DNA from: Pampus argenteus
Lineage: Eukaryota > Chordata > Actinopteri > Scombriformes > Stromateidae
Length of the DNA: 64,000 nucleotides
Direction of reading: 5' to 3'
NCBI GenBank assembly: GCA_036937835.1
Contig: CM072876.1
Coordinates: 17,141,001-17,205,000 of the forward strand
Below are positions 35,660-47,818 of the stretch, one piece after another. The notes beneath the pieces were generated by a model. The model did no database searches and was not told the origin of the DNA. It saw nothing but the letters and a program-made list of their open reading frames with translations. Made by a program: the position numbers and the translations under genes. Positions within the stretch are counted from its first letter, which is position 1. Each line of letters begins with the position of its first letter.

Positions 35660-38600
35660 TCTGCAGTTTGAAGCCTAAAAGCATAGCATTAGTCAACAGA
35701 ACTGGATATGAGATATTGTTGGGTATTTTTTTACAGTAATTTTTTTTCAAGAATTAGATGTTCAGTTCAAAATTGCACTAATGTGCTAAACTCAGAGCTG
35801 GAACCATGATCCCATTAGAATGAATATAATTTGAACCCGGCTGGACACTGGTACCAGGTCATGTCCACAATCAAGCAACCAATTGGACTAGTGAAGACTC
35901 TGAACGCCCCTATTACAACAAACACACACAAAGTGACAGGGTTTTCTGTCACCCAGCATTAAGTTGAGCATCCAAAGAGTGAACAGCCTCCCACATGCAG
36001 CATGATGTAAATTGAAGTTGTTAAGCCTGATAAAGAATCCATATAAAAGCCAATGTGGCATTAATGGGACCAGTGTTGCTATTACTGAGTCTGATTTAAT
36101 AAGGGAATTGCGATGGTGATTGAGGTCATCTTCCTCGTCGTGCTTCTTTTAAAAAATAGTCCAACATCTGAGCTCATGAGACCGTGTGCACTTCCACTTT
36201 CACACACTGCTGCTGACATCTTAATTTGCTTCTGCCGGGGCAGGTTTACTCCTCTACAATCCTTTCAGAGAGGATTATACGCCATGCCTATTTTAGTCAC
36301 CTCCAATTCCAATAGAAATATTTTAGCTAGTGGCAAAAAAAGAGATGATTCAGTTTACCTGTCACATAACGCCGCCTGCTTATCCAGGAAAATAGAGAGC
36401 ACTCAAAGGTGAAACTTGCTTGATAATTGCTATTTTTTCAACATTCATTCTTCCTCTGTATTTACACGCGGGGCCAGAGGAAAATAAAAAACTAAAAAAA
36501 GAAAGGCTCCACAATTGAAGTTATTACACACGGGTCACGGCCGCTGACTTCCAACCATGACGAGAACTCTGTCTCATCGTTCCTTTTATACAGCTGCATG
36601 CGGTTCAGGCTTTCTGCAGACGCATTCAGGCGGCAAGTGACTGCTGCATCCGTGCATTCATAAGGTGAAGTACCTGACTGCTTTCCCAGGGGCGGGCCAT
36701 GATTGAGCAACTTTTTCGAGTTTTCCAGAAACAACAGCACTCCGTGGACGAGCCAGACTCCTCTCCTGTCTAATCGCAACGAGATGCTCCTCCAAAAGTG
36801 ATGAGCGAGCATTCCTGGCTCATTATTTTTTCAGCGAGACACAGGTTGTCACTTTGGCTCTGCAGAGTCAAAAAATAAAAATTCTAGAGTCTTTCCTCCA
36901 GACTCTTATAGTTTGAGCTCTCAGTAGACATCTTTATTACCTTGCCAGTGGATGCTTTGCCGCACACAGTGTTCCCGTTTTTTGACAATAGAAAGACACT
37001 TTGTTCTTTTGTATGAATTGGAAAATCTTTTTTTTTTTTTTAAAAGATGCCACCAGTAATCACACACAAACAATTTCAGGATTTAAAATGAAAGATTGAT
37101 GGTTGATTGTACATATTGCAGTAGAATATTGTTTTTCAACCCAGTTGTGCCGAAAATGGACATCAATATCACAGTACTTTCAGTTCTCAACAAATATATT
37201 CAGCACTAGCTTGTACTTCCAACTGTAGAGAAACAGGCTTGAGGTGGAGATGTTTTTCATTTTGTTCTTCCTATGAAGTATAATGTACATTTACACAGCG
37301 ATGGTTCCATCAGTACAGCCAACAGTCACACCGTCATTGACTCAGTTATTCCAGTCAATTCCACTTCGTCATGGTTCACATTAAAATGAATAATTCCCCA
37401 TCTGAGACCACCTCATTTGCAAACAGGGTTGTAAAAAATGCTAAACATATAGATTTTTGTTTTAAAGACATGATTAAGTGAAAACACGTTAGTTTAAATT
37501 AGAAAGTCAACAAATGTGTTAATACTTCCATTTCCTCAATTATGCTGCGTAATCCTTGAATCTAATGAACCTTTACCTTCCCAAGACTGAATGATGACAC
37601 CAATCAGTGCAGTTGTATACATAGTGAACAAAGAGAGGCCTTTTTTGACACGCAGTAAACGAGCACATTAGCACAAGTTGTGAGTGATTCATCCATTCAA
37701 CAGTAACATGCAATTTATAAGGCCCTGCATTCATGAGTTTAAGAGGAAGAGGATTACAAAGAGGTGAAACCGCTCCTTTTAAAACATATAGTTCCCTTTG
37801 CAAGCGCTTACTTGTGTGAGGATGGATTTGGTGCTCTTGTCTTGATGAAATCAGTAGCAGTCGAAGGCTAGACATGACAGATGGGATGAGATGCACACTC
37901 TCGGCTTGTAGACTACAGCCTGTGACTTTAGCGCCACCGTCTCATTATTCATGGCGGGTTCAAATAATCATTTAGCAGTTTGCATCGCAGCGAGAGCATG
38001 TTTTCAGTAGACCGGTGGATCGGCAGCACCTTCAGCATCCCTTCTGTGCCTGTTGGCGAACGTATAAAATGTTTGTCATAATTTCTATTGATTTAAAATA
38101 TCTACAGGAAATGTTGAGTTTGAATATAATACAGCGCTGCAAAAATAAAGAACATAGTAATTGTGTTAAAATGAGAAACCCAGCAGCAGTGGTGAGCATG
38201 ACGTGACTAATGTAGGCTGAATTTACTATGTGATCTATTAGAGTTCAGCTAATATAATGCATGCTCAGTGTTTTTTTTGTTTTTTTTTTACCTGACCTTT
38301 ATTAGTAACTGGTCTTTACACTTTCGAGACCATTATTTAAAATAGCAGCTTTTATGCTTAAATACACAGTAATTCCCATTTCTGTGAAAACAAAATCCTC
38401 CATCATACAAAGCACAGAGTGTATAATGCTCTCTTCTGGTAAATAGCTTCTAAATGGGACTCTTTAATGTTTATCTGCTGGAATTAATGTCTTTTGCAGG
38501 TGAGCAAGCTGAGGGAGGATCTGCAGCAGGTCCCCTGACAGAAGAAACATTTTAATTAGCATTGCTTGCAGTTTGGGTCACCAACATAGACATCCATCTG

Positions 38601-40483
38601 AGACTGTTCAATATTTAATTAAATGGCTCTTGCTTTACACCTTTGTTCACCTCACAACACAATTCCCTGTAACACCTTTTATTCAGCATCCCAATTAATC
38701 AGTGCAAAACACTTAATGAGAAACAGCTGTCAAAGTAAATACTCGATAAATCCCTAAAGCATCACTTTACTGTCGTCTTAGGTGATATCGGGTATTTGAA
38801 GTGTTACGCGGAGACTTAAGCGCATCAGACTTTAATCATGTTATGCAGCAAAATGCAGCAATGTTGTCAAATGCTACAATTTTTATTTTTGCAGGTATCA
38901 AAATGGGGCTCTGCCTAAATGCATCGCTGCCACTGATGAGTTCATTTATTTCTCACTGGCTGACAACATAGATGCAGGCAAACTGTACTGAACTATCTTC
39001 ATCATCATATCCCACATTCGTGTTTTCAGAGGTTACAGCTTGTCATCTCTTCAGCTGTGTTTTAACCTGTGATATTTGTTATAATTAATAAACTATAAAA
39101 ATGCAACAGATTTTTCTGTGGAATTTTAATACTTGTCCCCTTATGGTTTTCTGTAGGATTGCCACCTGCGGTCTAACTTCCCATGAGTAAACATATCCCA
39201 TCTAATTGACAAAAAGAAGGTAGTCTTGAAATCTTTTGTGTCTTTAAACACACCTTTCTTGCTATGCTTGCTTATGTGACCTCGACTTTTGTAAATTCCC
39301 CACATGACTTGAAGGCAGCACAGGACAAATTAGAAAAAGTACTTTTTCTTCACAGCAGACATTTTGGCGAAACAAGGAAGGCATAGATGCAATGGATACA
39401 TGGAACTTACTGGTTACCGGTTACATGCATGCTCTTTGTTCTACGACAAGTCCAAATGTCTCCAGAGGAAAATTATTATCTTCGAAAGCAAGAAGGATGG
39501 AACTTTTGAAAGAATAACAATCTTTTTCCTGTTACTTCTAAAAAGTTGAATTCAGAGGCAATGAAACACTATTCATCCTCGTTCTATACTATTTTTACAG
39601 CAGGACACACAGAAAGACAAAGATTTCCCAGAAATAGATGATAATCACTTCTGAGAGCTCAACTCGGTATCAAAAACCTCTAAAGACATTAAAGACATCT
39701 ATAGTCATGTGACATTTTGTGTGTGTGCTTGTTTAGTGTGTCCTTTCTCCTGTTTGATCATAGGGATTATTTAGAAGTTTAGTCTTTTAACTCCGGTTTC
39801 GTTTTGCCTATCTAACTTGTTAGCATTTAAATGACTTTTTGTAATTGCCCGGGCACATCTTGAAAAAACACGAGGCGAATAGTGTTTTTTTTTTTTTTTT
39901 TTTTTCCACTCCCCCTCTGCACTCCCTCCTTGCCGTTAACCTCCCCATTCAGTCTCAAACACTGCTACTAGTCCTGCTTTTATGCTTGTCTTTGAGTTTC
40001 ACTAGCCCCCCTACATTGAAGAAATATTCAGCAAGTATTCTCACACACCCCTGGAAGTTAGTGTGCTGTTGCAGTACCTTCTTTAAATGTGTGTGAACAT
40101 ATTTGTGGGGACAGTAAGGATGCCTGAGATGTCCCATGGTGAAAGTGCTTATCTTGTATTTACACAAGGACTTTGGGCAGGGCATGACTTCATATTTAAT
40201 CTTTAAGCCTCCACTCCATTATGATTAAATTCAGAAAAGGAACCTACAGACGGAAGTGTGGACATCCAGCAGGACTAAGCCCTGGATGTCCACAGCTGCT
40301 GTAAACACCAGTGAACATATCAGTGCTGTAAGGTTATGTCTTTTTCCTGCCGGCATGGTGATGTGGTCAGTCCTTTTGTCCAACATTTTTCTTCAGAGCT
40401 GGCACAACAACTTGAGTCTTGGTCCTCAGAGGATGATTCCAGCAACCATAAGGCACCACCTCCTTCTAAAGTTCATCTATCTC
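35660..40483. other. Non-coding stretch, no gene seen
   Basis: About 4.8 kb without a supported gene. It holds T runs (37027-37040, 38271-38290, 39884-39906) and a possible conserved non-coding block at 38471-38720 with several TAATTA words. Confidence 0.4.
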
Positions 40484-41000
40484 AGTCGACTTGACCTGGA
40501 CTTGTCACTATTGACTGGAGACCTAACTTGTACCATTTTCTTGTCACGAATCCCCTGTCAGGCTGACTGGTCTATGTATGTGTTTGTCTGTTGCTTGTGT
40601 GTGTGTGTCTCCTGGTGGGGCTGGAGGAGGCGTGTCCAGAGATAACTACCCACACCTGGCAGCGTGACATTTCTGTTGACTTGATTTACTTAAGACTTAT
40701 ATTTAACGTGCCCAGTATCGGGCATGTTAAATATAAGTAAACGCATATTACTCTTTGTAAAGGTAATTAAATGATCTATTATATAACAAAAAATGTTATT
40801 TTCACATTCTAATCCTTTACACTGCTGAAAATAGTAATTACATTACTGTGACACATTACAAAGCAACACTGGTCTTGACTGACTGGAGACTTGATTAGGA
40901 CGTGTCTCAATGGACCTGATCTGTCCTTTACTGACTTCTCTAACCAGGACACTGAACTTTGACTTGTCTGGATTGACTTGAGACTTGATTGGGACTCGTG
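40484..41000 (+). repeat. Degenerate GACTTG repeat field, proximal block
   Basis: Irregular GACTTG, GACTGG and GAGACTTGATT words recur at 40484-40560, 40676-40700 and 40868-41000. A shorter block of the same words appears at 42118-42187. This looks like an old minisatellite interrupted by other sequence. A 19-bp hairpin lies inside the field. Confidence 0.6.
40695..40738. repeat. 19-bp inverted repeat with 6-bp loop
   Basis: The left arm ACTTATATTTAACGTGCCC (40695-40713) and the right arm GGGCATGTTAAATATAAGT (40720-40738) pair in 18 of 19 positions around the loop AGTATC. No run of T follows and no known family is recognised. Confidence 0.9.
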
Positions 41001-41010
41001 TCCCTTATAT

Positions 41011-42117
41011 TTATCTCCAGAAGAAAGGTTAAAAAGAAAATTGTTGCATTTATTAAAGCCACAGTCATGAATATTTTATATTAATAATAAAATTACAATT
41101 ACTAACTGTGTGTAACATGGATGGTTTCAGAATTATCACCCAACTATGCAGTTCCTCTCGGCTCTATGGAGCTTTTTAGCCCCATTTGTCTGTTTTCCAG
41201 CTCAAGAACTCCTTCTAATCCTCTGGGGGCCAGAGATGAGACTTCTAATGTAACCTACAGTATAAACTCTCAACCCATTGCTAACACAAAACAATGTTGT
41301 AAGGCCATGATATGTAAGATGTTGTGTAATTTAGCTTGTTTGGAGTTTTTTTCCGTTGTCAAGTGGCCAAAGAAAATCTGTTAGTGCGGCTCTGAGAAGT
41401 AAATCACTCTTCATTGTAAACTACGTTTTGAAATGAACAGAACAGAGCGATATATTTTTACTCTACCCACTGGTCTGTGAAACACTTGCTTTTAAAAGGA
41501 AATAGACGCTACAGTATTTCCATCTTTAGTATTATTGACTAAAATTAGCAGGCAAAATACCACTTTCACGCCTGTGGGCGTAGAAGTTCCCTTTCAACAT
41601 GGAAGATATTTTTATCACGCTGTCCCACAGTCAAGATAAGTCAGTGGATTAATGTAACATCAGGCACTAAAAAATGTGTCTGCGTCACACTGATAAGAAA
41701 GCATCATATAAATAAAGTTAATATCAGCAATGCAGCATCCACAATATGACGGTGACAAAAAATAGAAACATAATGGATCAAGGCCATGGCCTAACATTAG
41801 ATAGCTTAGCTGAGAGACATCTGGGACATAATTACAGTACTAACATATCATATATCTGCAGTATGAGCCACAGAATTAGATGGTAGAATTGTTTTTAATG
41901 TGTTAGTAGAGAAGTAAAATCACTTTATAACACATTTAAGAACCGTAAGAGGAGCATTTAAAGAAAAAGAAAAAAAACATATGAAGGTATTCAAACACCA
42001 ACAGATCAACAACCAATGAAATCCATTGAAAATACTTTAAATAACCACGAAGAAAGCAGGTGATTGGTCAAATACAAATGCCATGTGTATTTAGGTTTGG
42101 TTGAAGTCAAATAAAGC
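41011..42117. other. Non-coding stretch, no gene seen
   Basis: Nothing supported between the two GACTTG blocks. Confidence 0.4.
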
Positions 42118-42187
42118 AACTTAACTTGGCTTGAGACTTGAGATTTGACTTGAATTTGTATTGACTGACTGGTGACTTGATTTAAAC
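42118..42187 (+). repeat. Degenerate GACTTG repeat, distal block
   Basis: TTGGCTTGAGACTTGAGA and following GACTTG/GACTGG words, as in 40484-41000. Confidence 0.55.
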
Positions 42188-42575
42188 CTGTTCAGTATAT
42201 TAGGAATTAATGTGCATTACGGAAAGAATTGATGTTATAAACATGTAAAGTATACCTATATTTGTACAAGTGGAGAAATATGCAAAGATTCATTAGTTCA
42301 TCACTATCATCATCATCTCTCTGCCATGAGACTTAATAAAACCATCGGCCTCAGTGGATTTCATCAATCCAGCGCCTACATCTTGTACAGCTATTACCAT
42401 CAAATTACTCCAGCCTGTCCTCATTTGCTGATTCCCCAGTGATTCATTGTGGCTTCACTATGATGTTGGCTGTCTACAGTATCATCTATGTCTTAAGCAG
42501 CTCACTCACCTCCCAGTATTAAAAATAATTAAATAGTTTCAAATGAAGAGCTGCCAGCAGCTATTCACTCTGAGT

Positions 42576-43306
42576 ACCTCCTCCTCCTCCTCCTCCTCCT
42601 CCTCCTCCTCCTCCTCCTCGTCTTCCACCTCCTCCTCCTCCTCCTCCTCCTACTCTCCCTCCTCCTCCTCCTAGTCTTCCTCCTCCTCCTCCTCCTCCTC
42701 CTCGTCTTCCTCCTCCTCCTAGTCTTCCTCCTCCTCCTAGTCTTCCTCCTCCTCCTCCTCCTCCTCCTCCTCCTCCTCCTCGTCCTCCTCGTCCTCCTCC
42801 TCCTCCTCCTCCTCCTCCTCTCCCTCCTACTCCTCCTCCTCCTAGTCTTCCTCCTCCTCCTCCTTCTCCTCCTCCTCCTCGTCCTCCTCCTCCTCTCCCT
42901 CCTACTCCTCCTCCTCTCCCTCCTACTCCTCCTCCTCCTAGTCTTCCTCCTCCTCCTCCTCCTCCTCGTCCTCCTCGTCCTCGTCCTCTCCCTCCTCCTC
43001 TTCCTCCTCCTCCTCCTCCTCTCCCTCCTACTCCTCCTCCCCCTAGTCTAACTCTCCCTCCTCCTCCTCCTCCTAGTCTTCCTCCTCCTCCTCCTCCTCG
43101 TCCTTCTCCTCCTTTCGCTCCTCCTCCTCCTTCTTCTCCTCCTCCTCCTCCTCGTCTTCCTCCTCCTCCTTCTTCTCCTCGTCCTCCTCCTCGTCTTCCT
43201 CCTCTTCCTCCTTCTCCTCCTCCTCCTCCTCCTCGTCTTCTTCCTCCTACTCCTCCCCCTTCTCCTCCTCCTCCTTGTCTTCCTCCTCTTCCTCTCCCTC
43301 CTCCTC
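42576..43306. repeat. 730-bp polypyrimidine (CCT)n minisatellite
   Basis: Almost every base is C or T on the plus strand, mainly CCT triplets, with G only in GTC/TAGTC variants and A only in TAC/TAG variants. Variant words recur (CTAGTCTTCCTCC; CTCTCCCTCCTACTCC), giving a higher-order pattern that points to block duplication. The minus strand is (AGG)n-like and is open in two frames for 253 and 96 codons, producing Gly/Arg polymers that are not proteins. Such mirror-like homopurine tracts can form triplex (H-DNA). Confidence 0.95.
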
Positions 43307-44200
43307 GTACGTTTTTTAACATCGCTCACAAAACACAAAGGTGACCTTGAAGACTTGTGTACACCCCAAACTCGGAAAGAAAAGTGCTACAAGAACCAAA
43401 AAACTGTCAAGGATTGTCACAGATGTTTTAACTAAAGTGAAGAATGAAAGACACTTGACTCAATATCAGTTCAAAGAATTCAGTTTAAGAGTTTTAACCC
43501 ACATGGCTTCTTGAAGGCTGCTAATGACAAATACTGATACTTTCTGACTGACTTAATATTTCCTGCTGATATTCAGTTTCTTTAAAACTTTATGAAATCT
43601 ATTCATATCTATCTCTTTGAAGGGTTTTATGTCCCGGCTAGGGTTCAAAACTCTAAGATGGTGTGACAATTTCTTTAATTTTGTCATTGATTTTTGACGT
43701 TGTATGTCTAAATAAGCAAGTCAAATACTGTTTTAGAAAAACCTTACTTACGTCAATACAGAAAACAATGAAGGACCTTGTCCATAGGGCACAGGAAGTG
43801 AAGGACACACGCATACAAACATGTTCAATTTGTAAAGTTTGTGATCAATAAAACACATTTGTTTTGCGGTCACATGGTTCGAGATGATGACTCTACCTTA
43901 TTATGATGAAGGATTTTGCTGAATAAGGAGTATTCTGGTTTACTTTCCGTCTGCGTTTATGTGTGTAATCAGCCGCTGAAGCAGCTCAGATGGTGTTATT
44001 TAAACTCATTAAACAGAGACGCTACATTTCCAAGGCTAAAAACAACAACTTTTAGAGAAGGTTCCAAAGAATACTAAAGACCAAAAGATTACAACTGATA
44101 AAAAAAGACAATAATAAACTCTGTTAGCTGGTGGGCTTTGCCTTGTGTGTATATGAAGGAGCATGAGGGGCTACATCTGGTGCCTATTGGAGTCTAATCA
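43307..44200. other. Non-coding stretch, no gene seen
   Basis: Nothing supported. Confidence 0.4.
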
Positions 44201-44286
44201 CACCTTAAGGTGGACTGACCTTTAAGGTGGAACAGCTGACCCTACGACGTGCTAATCTAAATGAACTGAAATCATTTAGATTAGCA
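44201..44286. repeat. Nested palindromes and direct repeats
   Basis: CACCTTAAGGTG (44201-44212) is a perfect palindrome. CCTTAAGGTGGA (44203-44214) recurs as CCTTTAAGGTGGA (44219-44231). A 15-bp perfect inverted repeat follows (44250-44264 and 44272-44286, arm TGCTAATCTAAATGA, loop ACTGAAA). Confidence 0.88.
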
Positions 44287-44722
44287 TTTCATGATGACAT
44301 GATGAAAACAGAGACCATATATAGCACATAACAACACAAACGCATTTAATCCTACATTTCCATTTTTAAAGAGAGAAACACTTTATCATTCTATAACTCT
44401 ACTGTTTAGTCCACTTGTGAGCGATGCAGCTGGCCATACAGCAGGACAGGGCCCTTCAGCTCTCTACTCTGCAATGACGTCCTTCAGGATTTGCGGTGGA
44501 GGCCTCCCAGACTGAGCTGGATGGTGCAAGGTGGAGCGATAAGGAGTGACAGCGACAAGGAGAGGAGTGTTGTCGCGTCGTCCTCAATCACCGTGAATTC
44601 ATTTGGGGGAGATGGAGGAAGTCTAATCAGTCTCGCAAGGATCACCCGTGGATCCTGTTCTATTCACAACTGAGGCATCTGCTCCAGCTGCATGAAGCAT
44701 GGCACTCGCTACAGCGCACACA
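44287..44722. other. Non-coding stretch, no gene seen
   Basis: Nothing supported. Confidence 0.4.
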
Positions 44723-44744
44723 CCCCCACCCCCCACCCCACCCC
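44723..44744 (-). other. G-quadruplex / i-motif candidate
   Basis: C runs of 5, 6, 4 and 4 on the plus strand, each separated by a single A. The minus strand therefore has four G runs with one-base loops, a pattern expected to be very stable. Confidence 0.78.
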
Positions 44745-45829
44745 TCTCACGGCAGAGCAGCGGACTCTATCTGTGCCCTCTTCTCCTCTCATTCCTGTCA
44801 AAACACTATGTAATTATGTCGAAAGTTCCAATTCTGGAGAAGAGGCCTGTGTTTGTTTCTGCCTTTCAAGTCCCAGCTGCTCTGCTAATGCCTTGTAAAA
44901 CTCCTGAATTACCACCATAAATAATCCTTTAAATGATGCTTGAAGTACACAAGATTAAACCTTTGGAAAATGTTAAATGTTGCAGACTCGAGTCCGTTTT
45001 TGGTCTCAGCTCTCAGATGCACACTGTGGGATTTGCAGATCTTTCCCTTTGTCTGATATGTAATACAAGGTTAAAAGAAATGATTGATGTGTGAAGACAG
45101 TATTCTATCCATGCTTACTTATATAACCACAAGAGAAAGACTTTGTGGACTGTGGATCAGTCACTGAATTTTACAATATAGAAGTACACCATTCCAATTC
45201 TGTATTCATGATGTAATATGTTTGGTCACGTGTATATTAGTATTTGATTGCTGTAGCTGTAGCTTTGAATCGAGGGTCTAAGGACAGAGGACGTTGTTGA
45301 TATGCTGTACAGTTTGTAAAGTCTAATATCTGATTTATGATACAGGGTTAAACAATTAATACTGGCTGGACTTGAAAGGCCACACACTGGCAACATGCTG
45401 ATACGCCATTATCCTATTTCTCATCATACACTCGACAGCAATTTGATCACATTCACTCCCCGGATCATCACATCACGGCTCCTCCAGCCTGACTTGCAGT
45501 ACTTCAGTGTGTGTCACATTTTACAGGAGACGAGGTGCTAAAATGTATCAGTAATGGTAAGCATTTTTTTAAAACAACCGTCTATATAAATATATATCTC
45601 TCTACCTCCTCTTGCCTTCCCGCACCTTAAATATTTTCTCACCCATTCATTCCCTTTAAATTGTATATATAGTTGCACTTTTACTATGTCTCTGTTTGAA
45701 GAGACCTGCTGTGTTTTCCACTATAGTGCTCCGTTTCTCGTCCCTTGTGTTGTTTTTCTTGATTTTTTTTTTTTATCTCTTGTTTTTGCAATATCCTGTG
45801 GTGAACGGTGGCTCTGTGGGAGCACCCCC
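44745..45829. other. Non-coding stretch, no gene seen
   Basis: Nothing supported before the LINE-like tail. Confidence 0.4.
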
Positions 45830-45883
45830 AACTCTGATTGTACCTCCCAGTGCAATGACAATAAAGATGATACTGATTCTGAA
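45830..45883 (+). repeat. LINE-type 3' tail
   Basis: The segment CCCAGTGCAATGACAATAAA, then GATGATACTGATTCTGA, is the kind of 3' end seen in fish L2/CR1-like retroelements: an AATAAA signal (45860-45865) close to a short repeated end. The region upstream to about 45640 is T-rich and could be the rest of the 3' UTR. No coding part remains. Confidence 0.5.
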
Positions 45884-46031
45884 ACCAAGGTCTAGCAGCC
45901 CTGTGATGCTGAGCTTAAACCTGTATTAACTGATTTTTTTTTTTTTTTTTGGCCACTTGAAAAATCAGGTATTATTCATTTGGAGTCGTGTTTCTGTCCT
46001 CACCTGGTGAATGTAAGTCCAATATTCACTC

Positions 46032-46100
46032 TCTTTTAGCTTTTAGTTGTTGCTCTCTAACATCTCCGGAGGGAAATATGTGGCTCTTTCGCTGCTAAAG
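46032..46100 (-). repeat. Dispersed repeat fragment
   Basis: Read on the minus strand, CTTTAGCAGCGAAAGAGCCA, then CATATTTCCCTCCGGAG, matches part of the family represented by the long copy at 8660-9040 (a section that is diverged in that copy). Confidence 0.5.
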
Positions 46101-46107
46101 ATCAAAA

Positions 46108-46171
46108 TTGTACTGACAGTAGTACAGTAGTCGAATAAATGTATTTAGTTACAGTACTTTCCACCACTCTG
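46108..46171 (-). repeat. Teleost dispersed repeat terminus (GTGGTGGAAAGTA type)
   Basis: On the minus strand it begins AGTGGTGGAAAGTACTGTAA, then CTAAATACATTTATTCGACT, the start of a repeat family very common in fish whose copies begin CAGTGGTGGAAAGTAACTAA. It directly abuts the fragment at 46032-46100. Confidence 0.65.
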
Positions 46172-47786
46172 TATAACATTTTATGTCCTGGATGGAAAGC
46201 AAGACCTGGCCGTTGCCCCATGGTCGAGGTCTATGCGCACAAGATTTATTAGCAACTTTAAGAAAAAAAATCTTCAAATTGAAGAAGTTCTTTCCAGTTG
46301 TTTGTTGTAAAATAGATAGAAGGAGAAACTTTATCAGTGTGCCTCTACCAACCAAGTAGGGTGAGTAGATTTCTGTTAGAAGCAAATGGGCAATCATCTG
46401 GTGTGGGCCCATGTTATTTTTCACAGAGATAGTGTTTTGATTGCCTGGGGGGAGGAATTGGTATTATTTACTCCAAAATTGCTTCGCTTGATCCACATTG
46501 GGTGAACTAGCAAGCTGAGACTAAACATTTCTCCCATCCTCGACACAAGTCCCTTTCTGCCACACGCTGCAGTGCTGAGGAGTGAGATAGCTGAAGAAGT
46601 GGAAGTCTGCCACCTCTCAGCTCTATGGCTGTGTCAAAGGGCTTAGTGGGAATACTCAAACACAGCGGGGTCTGAACAACATGTGTCCTCAAATAAGTTC
46701 TTCGTATCAGGATGAGCTGGATTTCAGTGGTTCCAAGCCAACCACCAACGAGGGAAAAAAGCTAAATCTGTGGACACTGAAACGCAGGCTCTGCTTTTAG
46801 AACATTGAGCATTAAAACCAGTGAACTTTCTGTTCTGTTCTTTGATTCCTGTTTTCCGTTAAAAACTACGGTCACCGCTGGCACAAACGAGCGGCTCCGC
46901 TCGTGTCTGGTGTGGGCAAGCGTGTGAAAACGGAAACAGGTGTGAGATGAATCACGCCGGCTGTTAAAGGCATTGAGAGAAGATAAAATTAACGCATTAC
47001 ACATTTCCTGGAATACAAACTCGGGCATACTCAACAGTTTTTGGATGAGAGATGAGAAAAAGAAAAGACCTCGAGGGAGCTTCTGGTGTGCGCCGCACAG
47101 TCACCACCTCGAATCCTTCCTACGAACGGATTCCGAGAGCTGTTTTGGTTTCGGATTTTTATCGAGAGTTCACATAAAAATATATCTGCATTGAGCTTTT
47201 CAGAGCCAAAAGAACACCGCGAGCATCAAGCGGTGCTCTATATAAAGGCATGGAGACAGAAGTTCAGCCATCTCCATCAGCTAAACCGCTGCGGTAATCA
47301 GTGTCAATAAGCTGGGGGCATCACAGGAACATCCCTCCTTTTTAACACTCTACCCTTACATATCAAATGGAAATTAATTCCTAATATGTGTTAGAACTTG
47401 CCTAATTACCACATATGCCCGCTGCCCTCGTTCACCGTTTTGGTGTAAGCACGGGATGAGTGAGCTGTTAATGATGCTCTGTTTAGTGCAGTGCTCTGCC
47501 ACAGTCTGGCACACTGCACACTGTTCCTTAATTACAAGCCTGCATACTGTATACGCCATCATCATTACTGCTGCAGGCGCCACCAGCGTCATCAGCGCAC
47601 TTCTGTCCTTCTGTTACTTTCAACACAGCTGAAGCACAGGAGACTATTTAATGACGCTTTTTCTTTTTCTTTTTTTTTTTTTGGTTGTAAACTAAGCAGA
47701 GCCGCACAGATGAGTTGGCAACTATTAAATTATTAAATTATTCTGCGACAGTCTTGATAACAGATTAACAGTTCTGAGTCATTTTT
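46172..47786. other. Non-coding stretch, no gene seen
   Basis: Overlapping short frames on both strands carry no domain. 47341-47480 is a possible conserved non-coding block. Confidence 0.4.
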
Positions 47787-47818
47787 GATTCTATGATTCT
47801 ATGATTCTATGATTCCAT
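47787..47818 (+). repeat. CR1-type LINE 3' octamer tail
   Basis: Four tandem octamers, three GATTCTAT and a final GATTCCAT. Copies of CR1-clade LINEs characteristically end in a short run of this octamer. The preceding about 100 bp may be remaining 3' UTR but is not recognisable. Confidence 0.6.

Noticed and set aside
42561..43322. 253-codon minus-strand open frame rich in Gly/Arg
   Set aside because: Produced by the (AGG)n strand of the polypyrimidine tract, which contains almost no stop triplets. Another overlapping frame is open too.
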